Assembly: GCF_024343675.1 (NCBI RefSeq)
Contig: NZ_RJUD01000112.1
Location: forward strand, 124,001-188,000
Length of the DNA: 64,000 bases
From: Lacihabitans sp. CS3-21
GTDB lineage: Bacteria > Bacteroidota > Bacteroidia > Cytophagales > Spirosomataceae
Reading direction: 5' to 3'
Shown: piece after piece, positions 54,243-63,446 of the stretch
Layout of the letters: the number at the start of each line of letters is the position of its first letter
Position numbering within the stretch: the stretch's first letter is position 1
Translations under genes and position numbers: made by a program
The notes under the pieces: generated by a model
The model's database searches: none
What the model saw: only the letters and a program-made list of their open reading frames with translations
Told to the model about the DNA's origin: nothing

Positions 54243-56141
54243 TTATTTTTTATAAATTAAGCCTTGCCCGTCCATTGCCAACTGTCCCGACTCAAAGTGA
54301 AATTTTAATATTTTAGATATCAACGAGTTGTCTTCTCCAATCAACTGGTTTTCAAGATTTGATGGGGTGGTTGGAAGCAAACTTAATATTTTTGAGGTGA
54401 TCTCTTGGGTCTTTTCACTTACTAAACCCAACTTTTTCATTTTTAAACAAACATCACATATCCCACAGGTTTTTGAAGTATTTTCATCAAAATAATCTTG
54501 AATCAGCAACATCCTACACTTGGCAGTTTGTTCAGTATAAACCCTTACCGATCGCAAGGCTTTTTTCTCATTGATTTTCCTACTTTCTATCTCCTTATGA
54601 TTAATAGAAAGGTTGTCAGCATCTTGCCTTGGCGTAAGAAATCCCAGCTGTGGAACAGATTTTTGAGGGCTATAATCTATAATTTGATGTTTATCGAGAA
54701 GGTCAAGATTTTGTAAAACCTCATTAAATGAAGCATTATAAGTATTCCCAATCTCTTGTTCTGAAACGTTAATGTAGTTGGCATAAATTTCGCCGCCGTA
54801 TATCCTAAGTAGCGTCTTACAGAATAATTCTACAGAAGGATTTCTGATTTGAAAGTTATAAAAATCATTAGGATTAGCGATAATCTTTAACTTTGATGGA
54901 TTAAAATAGGCGTCACTCAAATAGATTAATCCCTGACTTTCAAGAAGTTTCAGAGCATAATGCGTAAGCCTTACATTCAGTCCAAAAGTAGCTGCAAAGT
55001 TTTGAATCTCAAAATCGAAACTTTCAAAAACCTCACTTTCAAAAGCCAATTTATAATAATTGCACAAACATTGATAAACCTTTGAAAGAAAAACAGATTC
55101 AGGATATTTAATATCTAAATTGATTTCGAGGTTTTCGATGTCATTTATATTATAAAGAGAAACCGCATACGCTTTTTGATTATCTCTTCCAGCTCTTCCT
55201 GACTCTTGGTAATAAGCTTCCAGGTTTTCGCACAAATCCACATGAACCACACATCTAACGTCTGGCTTGTCTATACCCATACCAAAGGCATTCGTAGAAA
55301 CCATCACCCTGGTTATATTATTTATCCAATCTTCTTGCTTTTTATTTCGCTCTTTTAAGCTCAATCCTGCATGGTAGTAATCCGACGAAATACCATTTGC
55401 CTTTAGAAACTTTGAAAATTCAACTGTTCTATTCCTAGTTTTGGCATATACTATAGCCGTCCCTTCCACTTTTTTAAGGATTTGCAAAAGCTTTGTTTCC
55501 TTTTGGTCAGTCTCAATTACGGAGTAGGAAAGATTATTTCTAGCAAAACTTTGGACGAAAATGTTGGGCTTTTTTAAGCCTAATTTATCAATGATGTCAT
55601 TTCTGACCTTTTCAGTAGCAGTTGCCGTCAGGGCAATGGTGCTTACAGCGGGAATGAGTTTTTTGAATTCATCTATTTGTAAATACGAAGGTCGAAAGTC
55701 ATAACCCCATTTAGAGATACAATGGGCCTCATCTATGGCCAGTAGTCCAACATGCATATAATGGATTCTAGCTTGGAAATTCTTGGCTTTTAGCCTTTCA
55801 GGAGACACATACAGGAATTTTAATTTTCCATCTACTGCATCATCCAATATAGCCTCAATTTCAGAAAATTTCATACCTGAATAGATAGCCTCAGAAGCAA
55901 TGTTTCGTTCTTTCAATTGCCTTACTTGATCTTTCATGAGTGCAATCAGCGGCGAAACAACAATGCAAATGCCGTCAACTATCATACCTGGAACTTGAAA
56001 ACAAATAGATTTCCCCCCACCAGTTGGCAGCAAAGCCAAGGTATCGTTTTTTGCTAAAACACTGTTGATAATTTCCTTCTGTAATGGTCTAAAATCGTCG
56101 TAGCCCCAATATTTTTTTAATATTTCTTCAGGAAGAAGCAT
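54243..56141 (-). CDS. recQ: ATP-dependent DNA helicase RecQ
   Basis: This 632-residue protein has the RecQ core: Walker A LLPTGGGKSICFQ (~37-49), DEAHCISKWGYDFRPSY (the DEAH box plus aromatic loop, ~134), motif III ALTATAT and motif VI QESGRAGRD. The RecQ-C zinc site follows (CRMLLIQDYFDE, then TCGICDVC). No HRDC domain is present, which is common in Bacteroidetes RecQ. It unwinds recombination and repair intermediates 3' to 5'. Monocistronic by spacing, with 93 bases to the gene downstream. Confidence 0.95.
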   Translation of the reverse strand: MLLPEEILKKYWGYDDFRPLQKEIINSVLAKNDTLALLPTGGGKSICFQVPGMIVDGICIVVSPLIALMKDQVRQLKERNIASEAIYSGMKFSEIEAILDDAVDGKLKFLYVSPERLKAKNFQARIHYMHVGLLAIDEAHCISKWGYDFRPSYLQIDEFKKLIPAVSTIALTATATEKVRNDIIDKLGLKKPNIFVQSFARNNLSYSVIETDQKETKLLQILKKVEGTAIVYAKTRNRTVEFSKFLKANGISSDYYHAGLSLKERNKKQEDWINNITRVMVSTNAFGMGIDKPDVRCVVHVDLCENLEAYYQESGRAGRDNQKAYAVSLYNINDIENLEINLDIKYPESVFLSKVYQCLCNYYKLAFESEVFESFDFEIQNFAATFGLNVRLTHYALKLLESQGLIYLSDAYFNPSKLKIIANPNDFYNFQIRNPSVELFCKTLLRIYGGEIYANYINVSEQEIGNTYNASFNEVLQNLDLLDKHQIIDYSPQKSVPQLGFLTPRQDADNLSINHKEIESRKINEKKALRSVRVYTEQTAKCRMLLIQDYFDENTSKTCGICDVCLKMKKLGLVSEKTQEITSKILSLLPTTPSNLENQLIGEDNSLISKILKFHFESGQLAMDGQGLIYKK

Positions 56142-56263
56142 ACTTTTGAATAAGAAATTGCGTATTTCATGTAAAGCTATTGATTATTTTGCTTTTTCGA
56201 ACCAATGGCCTTGTTTTTTGATTTATATTTACAAACTGACCGAGGAAAAATTTAATTTATACT

Positions 56264-58897
56264 ATGAAAAAACTTGTACTTTTAGGGCTGTGTTTAGTTA
56301 GTTATTCATTAGCCTTTTCACAACAAAAATATAATCTCAAAATCGAACACAACAAAGGGCAAGAAGTAATTTGTCCTGCGAGTTTTGTGGATAGGCCTTC
56401 TTTTGTCGATATGCCAGAAGAAGTTAAAGCCAAGTTTTCTAACAAGAAAGCAAGAACGGAAGGCGGTCAAGCTGCCACCTTCGTAGTGAATTATATAGGA
56501 TTTCCTGAGAATGCCAAAGCAGCTTTTCAAAGGGCAATTGATATTTGGGCTGAGCTATTGGTTTCAAATGTTCCTATCAGAGTTACTGCTTATTGGGAAG
56601 ATTTAGGAGATAACGTTCTTGGTGCAGCAAATACCAATGATTATTACAGAAACTTCCCTGGTGCTCGTGAAGTGAATACCTATTATCCTTTGGCATTGGC
56701 TGAAAAACTTGCCGGTAGAGAGTTGAATTCCATCAACGAAGACGATATTTATTGCAGGTTTAATAGTAAAATTCCTTGGTATTATGGTACTGCCCCAAAT
56801 GTTCCAATTGGGACTTTTGACTTTACATCTATAGTTTTACACGAATTGGGTCATGGCCTAGGATTCGTTTCCTCTATGAGAGTTTCGGGTCAGCAAGGTT
56901 TTTATGGATTTGGAACTAAATTTAATGCCATTTATGATAAATTTCTTTTAACAGGAGAAGGTAAAAAACTAACAGATACTTTGACGTTTAAAAATCCCTC
57001 GAATGTTTTAAGAAATGCTTTGGTTAGTGAAGATATATTTTTTTCTGGACCAAATACACAAACGGATGTTAAAGAAAACAAAGCTTTGATTTATGCCCCT
57101 AATCCATGGGAGGGTGGCTCGAGTATTTCTCATTTGGACGATGATAAATATGGAAATGGTGGCATAAACTCTTTGATGACACCCACGGCAAGTTTAAGAG
57201 AGAAAAATCTAAACCCTGGGCCATTGGTTATGAAGATGTTTCAAGATATGGGTTGGAAGAGCACCTCTATAGTTCATGACCCGCTGAAAAATAGAGCCTT
57301 AGCTAGTACAATAAGATTTGAAGCTAAAATATTGTCTGATACTACTTTAGTGCCAAATTCTGCAAAATTGGTTTATTTGTTGAATGAGGCTGCCTCCAAT
57401 CAAGCTAAAACTGTTGAATTGCAAAAAGATCCTGTGAGTGGAATGTATTTTGCCAACGTAAGTTTACCAGCAAATACAACTAAAGTAGAATATTATTTCG
57501 AAACCAAAGATAATTTTGGATTGACTACTACCAGCCCAGGAAATGGTGGACTGGAAGCTTCTAATTTTATTTACAGCTTTGAGATAGGCTCAAAAGATGT
57601 TTCTGGGCCAGGAATTGAACATTATGCTCCAGATATTTTACTTTCTACCTCACCAGTCAGTATTTTAGCCAATGTCATTGATGATTTTCAAGAAGGGATA
57701 GATACCGTTTATATCTTGTATACGGTGAATGCCATAAAAGCACCTCTAAAGCCCTTGAAGAAGTATAAACCAGGCATTGATAACCCAGTTTTCTCACAAG
57801 GAAGAGCAGACGACAATGCATATTTAGCAGAGAATGTCATTAAAGATTTGAAAGTTGGGGATAAGGTTAGATACCAAATAGTTGCTAAAGATAAGTCTGG
57901 TAATCAAACAATTTTGCCAACAAATTATAGTGGAACAAATCAAAACGATAAGCCCAGTGAAGGATTCTATAACTTTACAGTAACCACCTTAAAGAACGCT
58001 ACAGCAACTGAATATGTGACAGATTTTGAAACTAACAATGACGATTTTGCCCTTTTGGGTTTCAATATTGATCAGGCCGAAGGTTTTACCTCAAAGGCAT
58101 TAAATACAGCTCATCCATATATAAATGGTTTGGGCTTGTTAGATCCAACAGATGGTGGAATTTACATGCCATTTGACAAAAGTGATATAGCTATGCTCAG
58201 AATTCCTATTGAACTAAAGTCAAATAACGCTACTATAACATTTGATGAAGTGGCTCTCGTAGAACCCGGCGATGTTGGCTCCACTTTTGGTGACCAAGAT
58301 TTTTACGACTATGTTGTCGTTGAGGGTTCTTTGGATGGAAGTTTTTGGTTTCCTTTAGAAGATGGATATGACAGTAGAGCCAATACCACTTGGAACAATG
58401 CCTTTAATAGCAGTTTTTCATCTGGTACAGCACCAAATTCTACTGGCAAAGCGACTCCAGCGATGATAAAACGCAGAACTGTGCAAATTTACGGATCAGA
58501 TTTTACCTCAGATTTTGCTGGCGAAAACCTCCTAATTAGATTTAGAATGTTTGCCGACCAATGGACTACAGGTTGGGGCTGGACAATAGATAACCTCTAT
58601 ATTCAAAAAGATATTCCAGTAATTTTAGCAAATGAGTCAACTTCAGTACCCGGATTGAAGATTTTTCCAAATCCAACGGAAGAAAAATTGAAAATTAACC
58701 TTGAAGTAGGAGAGAGCCAAAACGTTAAACTTGAAGTTTTTTCGTTGAGAGGCAATAAAGTTATGGACGAAATGGTGCCATCGGATGGCAATATGCTGAA
58801 CTATGAAATAGCTATAGGTAATTTATCTCCAGGTACTTACATGTTGAAGCTTACAGAGAAAAGAGGATCAGTAGTAAAGAAATTCGTTAAGAAATAA
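56264..58897 (+). CDS. T9SS-secreted zinc-metalloprotease-like protein
   Basis: The 877-residue protein has a signal peptide (MKKLVLLGLCLVSYSLAFSQ). The metzincin-like site LHELGHGLGFVSS gives H193-E194-x-x-H197-x-x-G200-F; the residue where a third ligand (His or Asp) would sit is Ser203, so the third ligand is not obvious. A beta-sandwich middle region follows. The last ~80 residues are a type IX secretion sorting domain (LKIFPNPTEEKLKINLEVGE, then YEIAIGNLSPGTYMLKLTEK), which is removed on export and may anchor the protein to LPS. Likely an extracellular protease; the substrate is unknown. A strong hairpin follows. Confidence 0.87.
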   Translation: MKKLVLLGLCLVSYSLAFSQQKYNLKIEHNKGQEVICPASFVDRPSFVDMPEEVKAKFSNKKARTEGGQAATFVVNYIGFPENAKAAFQRAIDIWAELLVSNVPIRVTAYWEDLGDNVLGAANTNDYYRNFPGAREVNTYYPLALAEKLAGRELNSINEDDIYCRFNSKIPWYYGTAPNVPIGTFDFTSIVLHELGHGLGFVSSMRVSGQQGFYGFGTKFNAIYDKFLLTGEGKKLTDTLTFKNPSNVLRNALVSEDIFFSGPNTQTDVKENKALIYAPNPWEGGSSISHLDDDKYGNGGINSLMTPTASLREKNLNPGPLVMKMFQDMGWKSTSIVHDPLKNRALASTIRFEAKILSDTTLVPNSAKLVYLLNEAASNQAKTVELQKDPVSGMYFANVSLPANTTKVEYYFETKDNFGLTTTSPGNGGLEASNFIYSFEIGSKDVSGPGIEHYAPDILLSTSPVSILANVIDDFQEGIDTVYILYTVNAIKAPLKPLKKYKPGIDNPVFSQGRADDNAYLAENVIKDLKVGDKVRYQIVAKDKSGNQTILPTNYSGTNQNDKPSEGFYNFTVTTLKNATATEYVTDFETNNDDFALLGFNIDQAEGFTSKALNTAHPYINGLGLLDPTDGGIYMPFDKSDIAMLRIPIELKSNNATITFDEVALVEPGDVGSTFGDQDFYDYVVVEGSLDGSFWFPLEDGYDSRANTTWNNAFNSSFSSGTAPNSTGKATPAMIKRRTVQIYGSDFTSDFAGENLLIRFRMFADQWTTGWGWTIDNLYIQKDIPVILANESTSVPGLKIFPNPTEEKLKINLEVGESQNVKLEVFSLRGNKVMDEMVPSDGNMLNYEIAIGNLSPGTYMLKLTEKRGSVVKKFVKK

Positions 58898-58911
58898 ATT
58901 TTTAAGTTTAA

Positions 58912-58949
58912 AAAAGGGGTGCATTCAGCTTTGAATGCACCCCTTTTTT
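58912..58949. terminator. strong bidirectional terminator
   Basis: AAAAGGGGTGCATTCA and TGAATGCACCCCTTTT form a perfect 16-bp stem over a 4-base loop with T runs on both strands, after the secreted protease gene. Confidence 0.95.
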
Positions 58950-59057
58950 GTTTAAGAATGGAGAAAGCTATGAGCCCAATGATTTCTCTTCTTGTGGGTT
59001 AGGGTATAGCTTGAAATATATTTCTTCTTAAGCGTAGGTAAGTGTTTGTTATATATA

Positions 59058-59079
59058 TGCGTAACAATTCGGTTACGCA
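59058..59079 (-). terminator. hairpin downstream of the pentapeptide gene
   Basis: TGCGTAAC (59058-59065) pairs with GTTACGCA (59072-59079) over AATTCG. It lies 19 bases past the stop of the gene ending at 59098. No U-tract follows, so termination is uncertain; it could protect the mRNA 3' end. Confidence 0.45.
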
Positions 59080-59097
59080 ATGCAATTTAGAGGAAAA

Positions 59098-59667
59098 TTA
59101 TTTAATGATGATTTTAAAGTCTGACAATAAGCCAGTTAGGTTATCTGAAGCAAATAAGGCTTTGGTCATTCTGTTTGTGGAAGGATTTATTCTAAAATTA
59201 TGTGCTGTTCTAAAATCAGCTTTTTCAAGGTTACTGTTTTCAAAAATCGCCCCTGCCAAATTGGAATTCTTAAAAACTGCCTCAGTAAGATTAGTTTCTA
59301 CAAAGTCAGTTTCTTCGATTGTACAATTCTCAAAGCTGGTCTTTTTGAGATTTAGTTTATAAAACGATGAATGGTTTAGAATACATGATTTGAAGTTTAC
59401 CTCAAATAAAAAAGTGTTACAGTGGGCAAACTGAAGTCCTAGTGCCTTACAATTCACAAAACTCACATCCTTAAAAGCACAATTGCTAATATTGGCATTA
59501 CTGAGGTTACAATTGGTAAAAGTGCATTCGGAGAATACAAAATCTCTAAAATTTGCTTGCGAGAAATCACAATCTATAAATTGGCAAAAATCATATTCCG
59601 CTTTGGTTAATGGAGATTCATTTGGTTTTAACTTTTCAAATCGCTCATTTTCAATGCTTTTCAACAT
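59098..59667 (-). CDS. Qnr-like pentapeptide-repeat protein
   Basis: This 189-residue protein consists almost only of pentapeptide repeats, centre residue F or L: YDFCQFIDCDFSQANFRDF, CTFTNCNLSNANISNCAF, FENCTIEETDFVETNLTEAV. It begins with a short N-terminal cap and ends with a C-terminal helix (ALFASDNLTGLLSDF), the fold of Qnr/McbG-type DNA mimics that bind DNA gyrase. Length and layout match stand-alone Qnr-like proteins of environmental bacteria; quinolone protection is not shown. It is the last gene after the HAD phosphatase, four bases away. Confidence 0.88.
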   Translation of the reverse strand: MLKSIENERFEKLKPNESPLTKAEYDFCQFIDCDFSQANFRDFVFSECTFTNCNLSNANISNCAFKDVSFVNCKALGLQFAHCNTFLFEVNFKSCILNHSSFYKLNLKKTSFENCTIEETDFVETNLTEAVFKNSNLAGAIFENSNLEKADFRTAHNFRINPSTNRMTKALFASDNLTGLLSDFKIIIK

Positions 59668-59671
59668 AATT

Positions 59672-60331
59672 TTATAGGGGGAGGCTAACTAATTCCAATA
59701 AATTTTTTATTTTGAAATCTGCTATTGTATATTCTTCAAAATCGTAAAAATGATCATCTGGTACCGCTACAACTGTTGCTCCAGAAGCTTTTGCTCCCCG
59801 CACGCCATTGATAGAATCTTCGAGGATCAAACAGTTTTCAATAGGGCAGCCCAATTTTTTTGCAACTGCCAAATAAACATCTGGATGCGGTTTGTTATTT
59901 TTCTCTAAAGTTGCAGAGTGATAAAAGTCAAAATATTCTTTTATTTCAAGCTTTTCCAAGACAATTTGGATAAGTTCCAAAGGCGATGCAGAAGCCAAAC
60001 CAATTTTTAAACCCTTGTTTTTGAAAAATATCAGCGTTTCTATAACCCCAGGCATTGCTGTAGCATTTTCCTTTATCATTGAAAAGACCTTTTCAAAAAG
60101 CATCTTTTCCAACTCTTGTTTGGATTTGCCCTCCCATGGGGAAATTTCATACCAGTAGTCGAAAACTGCTGAGGTGGGTATGCCGGTGGTTTTTAAGCAG
60201 TCTTCTGTAGTCAAAGTGATTCCAACAGTTTTAAAAACCTCTTTTTCGGCTTCTTGCCAGATGGGTTCTGAATTGACCAGTAGGCCATCCATGTCATATA
60301 TAACACCTTGAAATTTATCGTATGAAATCAT
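59672..60331 (-). CDS. HAD-family phosphatase (HxpB/beta-phosphoglucomutase-like)
   Basis: The 219-residue HAD hydrolase has motif I VIYDMDGLLVNSEP (Asp13 nucleophile, Asp15), motif II LASASP, the Lys motif in NNKPHPDVYL and motif III EDSINGVRGAKASG. The cap is of the helical C1 type. These traits fit 2-deoxyglucose-6-phosphate/hexitol phosphatase (YniC) relatives acting on small sugar phosphates. Its ATG overlaps the stop of the ABC exporter gene by four bases, so the two are translationally coupled. Confidence 0.9.
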   Translation of the reverse strand: MISYDKFQGVIYDMDGLLVNSEPIWQEAEKEVFKTVGITLTTEDCLKTTGIPTSAVFDYWYEISPWEGKSKQELEKMLFEKVFSMIKENATAMPGVIETLIFFKNKGLKIGLASASPLELIQIVLEKLEIKEYFDFYHSATLEKNNKPHPDVYLAVAKKLGCPIENCLILEDSINGVRGAKASGATVVAVPDDHFYDFEEYTIADFKIKNLLELVSLPL

Positions 60332-62115
60332 GACTCAATTATTTCTGAATAATTTTGTTTTTCGTAGAGGTCACGGTACATTCCTGCAGAGTTAAGAAGT
60401 TCCTCATGCGTCCCTTGTTCTACTATTCTTCCTTCGTCCAAGACAATAATTTTATCAGCTAATCGGGCATTGGAAACACGATGAGAGATTAAGAAAGTAG
60501 TTTTATCTTTCATAATCTCTTTCAGATTGTTCAATATGGCATTTTCAGTGTTGGTGTCAACGGCCGAAAGGCAATCGTCTAACACCAAAATTTTCGGGTT
60601 TCTGATAATAGCCCTAGCTATTGAAATTCGCTGTTTTTGTCCTCCAGATAAAGTGATACCCCTTTCCCCGATTTTGGTTTCAAATCCTTCTTCAAAATCC
60701 ATGATGTTGTCGTAAATCACAGCCATTCGGGCCGATTCATGTATTTGTTCATCAGAGATTCCATTTATGCCAAATTGAATATTGTTTTTTATCGTTTCAG
60801 AAAAAAGAAAAACATCTTGTGGAACATAGGCCATTTGATTTCTAAAATGAGAAATGTTAAGTGCTTGAATATTAGTGCCATCAAAGAGGATATTTCCATC
60901 ATTGACATCATACATTCTCAACAATAAATTGGCAATTGTACTTTTACCTGACCCTGTAGAGCCAATTATTGCAATGGATTCACCTTCATTTATTTCAAAA
61001 CTTATATTTTTCAAAGCTTCAATGCCCGTGTCAGGGTAATTGAATGATACGTTTTGGAAACTTATTCTGCCTTTTAGTTCTGTTTTTTTGTTTTCTGTGG
61101 AAACAATATCTGTCTTTATTTTCAAGAATTCATTTATCCTCTTTTGTGAAGCGGCAGCCCTTTGGATTTGTCCAGAGGTCCATCCAAGTGCTGTTAAAGG
61201 CCATGTAAGCATAAATACATACATAATGAATTCTGTAATGTTCCCAGCGGTAATTTTACCCGCAATAATCTCCTGTCCTCCTACATAAACACAAATAACC
61301 GTGCTCATGCCTATCAAAAATGAAATGGCTGGAGAGAACAAAGCATCCACTTTGGTCAAACTCAGTGATTCCCTTCTGTAATTCTCACTTTCAGCGGTGA
61401 AGGTCTCCACAAACTTGTCTTCTTTTGCGAAAGATTTGATTATTCTTATTCCAGAAAATGCCTCCTGAACAAAAGTAGAGAGATTTGATAAGCTTTTTTG
61501 AATCTTTTCTGACTTCTTGTTGATAATACTACTTACAAAAAATATACTCAATGAAAGAATTGGCATAGGTATTAAAACATACCAAGTGAGGCGGGAATTG
61601 ACGGAAAACATATAAGAAAGTATCAAGAAAACCAAAATAACCATGTTGATGAGGTACATCAATGACGGCCCAATGTACATTCTGACTTTAGATACATCCT
61701 CCGAAATGCGAGCCATTAAGTCTCCAGTGCTATTTTTCTTATAAAATGACAGTGGGAGTGTTTGATAATGAGCATAAATCTCATTCTTGAGGTCATACTC
61801 TATGTGTCGAGACATTACAATCAGTGTCTGGCGAACTGCAAATAGGAAAATACCTTTAAGAATGGCCATGGCCAAAATAAGGATTCCAAATACCGCAATA
61901 CTAAAAGTGATGATTTTGTAGGAACTGATTTGCAAAGAAGAATTTTCAAACAAAAAATACAAGTCAATGTTGGATTTCACCATTTCTAAGGCGTGTCTGA
62001 CTACTTGAGCAGGAACAATACCAAAAAGGTTAGAAATTAGCGTAAAAACAATTCCCCAAAAAAGATATAATTTGTATTTGTAAAAGTATTTATTGAGATA
62101 GGCTAATTCTTTCAT
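60328..62115 (-). CDS. ABC exporter (fused permease/ATPase, MsbA/MdlB-like)
   Basis: This 595-residue protein has six membrane helices in the first ~310 residues (LYLFWGIVFTLISNLFGIVP and others), then one nucleotide-binding domain: Walker A GSTGSGKSTIANLL (~380), Q-loop, signature TLSGGQKQRISIARA, Walker B ILVLDDCLSAVD and H-loop FLISHRVS. The residue after Walker B is Asp instead of the catalytic Glu, as in one partner of some heterodimeric exporters such as MdlA/MdlB. No second half-transporter is adjacent. Substrate unknown. Coupled to the HAD gene by a 4-base overlap. Confidence 0.92.
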   Translation of the reverse strand: MKELAYLNKYFYKYKLYLFWGIVFTLISNLFGIVPAQVVRHALEMVKSNIDLYFLFENSSLQISSYKIITFSIAVFGILILAMAILKGIFLFAVRQTLIVMSRHIEYDLKNEIYAHYQTLPLSFYKKNSTGDLMARISEDVSKVRMYIGPSLMYLINMVILVFLILSYMFSVNSRLTWYVLIPMPILSLSIFFVSSIINKKSEKIQKSLSNLSTFVQEAFSGIRIIKSFAKEDKFVETFTAESENYRRESLSLTKVDALFSPAISFLIGMSTVICVYVGGQEIIAGKITAGNITEFIMYVFMLTWPLTALGWTSGQIQRAAASQKRINEFLKIKTDIVSTENKKTELKGRISFQNVSFNYPDTGIEALKNISFEINEGESIAIIGSTGSGKSTIANLLLRMYDVNDGNILFDGTNIQALNISHFRNQMAYVPQDVFLFSETIKNNIQFGINGISDEQIHESARMAVIYDNIMDFEEGFETKIGERGITLSGGQKQRISIARAIIRNPKILVLDDCLSAVDTNTENAILNNLKEIMKDKTTFLISHRVSNARLADKIIVLDEGRIVEQGTHEELLNSAGMYRDLYEKQNYSEIIES

Positions 62116-62192
62116 TAAGTTTTTTTCAAACTATTGCAGTTGTTTTCTGCAACTTTATGTTTTTTTTATAGCAAATTACCAAAAAATCAGAC

Positions 62193-63320
62193 TTATTTCA
62201 CGCTTCCGATGATTTTATGATAATAAGCTTCGTATTGTTGAACAATAACTGTCATATCAAATTGTTTAGCTCTTTCTAAAGCGTTCTTTTTGAAAGTGGG
62301 TAGATTTTCATCTTCCAATACAAACAAAGCATTTTTTACCATATCGTCTATGTCACCCACATTGCTCAGAAAACCCGTGACACCATGAATGTTCAGCTCG
62401 GCCAATCCACCAGTATTACTTGAAATCACTGGTACTTCACAAGCCATAGCTTCCAAAGCAGCTAATCCAAAGCTTTCTTTTTCAGAAGGCATAAAAAATA
62501 GATCAGCCACGGACAATACTTCTTCTATAGCTTCTAATTTACCTATAAAACGAATATCATCGCTTAGTCCAAGGTCTCGGCTTAGCAATTCCATATTTTG
62601 TCTTTCTTCACCGTCACCTACCATTAATAGTTTACTTGGCACGTGTTTTCTTATTTTAGCAAAGGCTTTGATGATGTCGTCAATTCTCTTTACTTTTCTA
62701 AAATTGGAGGCATGAACCAACAGTTTTTCGTTATTTGGGCAGATAAAACGTTTAAAATGCTCTTTTTCTTGTTTGTAAAAACGATTTAAATCAACAAAAT
62801 TATATATGACTTCTATATCTTTATTTACTTTGAAAGCAGACTCGGTATCGATTTTTAAATCTCTGGAAACAGCTGTAACCCCATCAGATTCGTTGATGCT
62901 AAATGTTACCACAGGACTCAATGCTGGATCACGACCAACTATGGAGATATCTGTACCGTGAAGGGTAGTTACAACTGGTATATTCAAGCCTTCGCTTTTA
63001 AGAATTTGCTTAGCCAAATAAGCTGATGTTGCATGCGGAATAGCGTAATGTACGTGTAATAAATCTAGATTTGCATGTTTTACCACATCCACCATTCTAC
63101 CAGCCAAGGCTGACTCATATGGAGGATATTGAAACAATGGATAGGAAGATATATTAACCTCGTGGTAAAATATGTTTTCATTGAAAAAGTCTAATCTTAT
63201 CGGCTGTGAGTAAGTGATAAAATGTACTTCATGACCTTTTTGTGCTAATGCTTTTCCTAATTCTGTTGCTACAACTCCACTTCCTCCAAAAGTTGGATAA
63301 CATACAATTCCAATTCTCAT
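62193..63320 (-). CDS. bshA: N-acetyl-glucosaminyl-malate synthase (bacillithiol pathway)
   Basis: This 375-residue GT4 glycosyltransferase has the BshA N-terminus IGIVCYPTFGGSGVVATELG and HFITYSQPIRLDFF, then VTTLHGTDISIVGRD, VSRDLKID and the donor-site motif FFMPSEKESFGLAALEAMAC. It joins UDP-GlcNAc and L-malate in the first step of making bacillithiol, the low-molecular-weight thiol of Bacillota and many Bacteroidota. bshB and bshC are not in the window. It stands alone, 77 bases from the ABC exporter on the same strand and divergent from the UbiA gene. Confidence 0.95.
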   Translation of the reverse strand: MRIGIVCYPTFGGSGVVATELGKALAQKGHEVHFITYSQPIRLDFFNENIFYHEVNISSYPLFQYPPYESALAGRMVDVVKHANLDLLHVHYAIPHATSAYLAKQILKSEGLNIPVVTTLHGTDISIVGRDPALSPVVTFSINESDGVTAVSRDLKIDTESAFKVNKDIEVIYNFVDLNRFYKQEKEHFKRFICPNNEKLLVHASNFRKVKRIDDIIKAFAKIRKHVPSKLLMVGDGEERQNMELLSRDLGLSDDIRFIGKLEAIEEVLSVADLFFMPSEKESFGLAALEAMACEVPVISSNTGGLAELNIHGVTGFLSNVGDIDDMVKNALFVLEDENLPTFKKNALERAKQFDMTVIVQQYEAYYHKIIGSVK

Positions 63321-63446
63321 TCTTAATTTTTTGCGTATTAAATAGGTAACAATAAAAAGCGACTAAATAATTCCCCATTTAGGTTTTAGACCCAATGGCC
63401 ATTTTATCAAATGCTTTTTTATCTAAGGTTTTCTTGATATTTTTGA

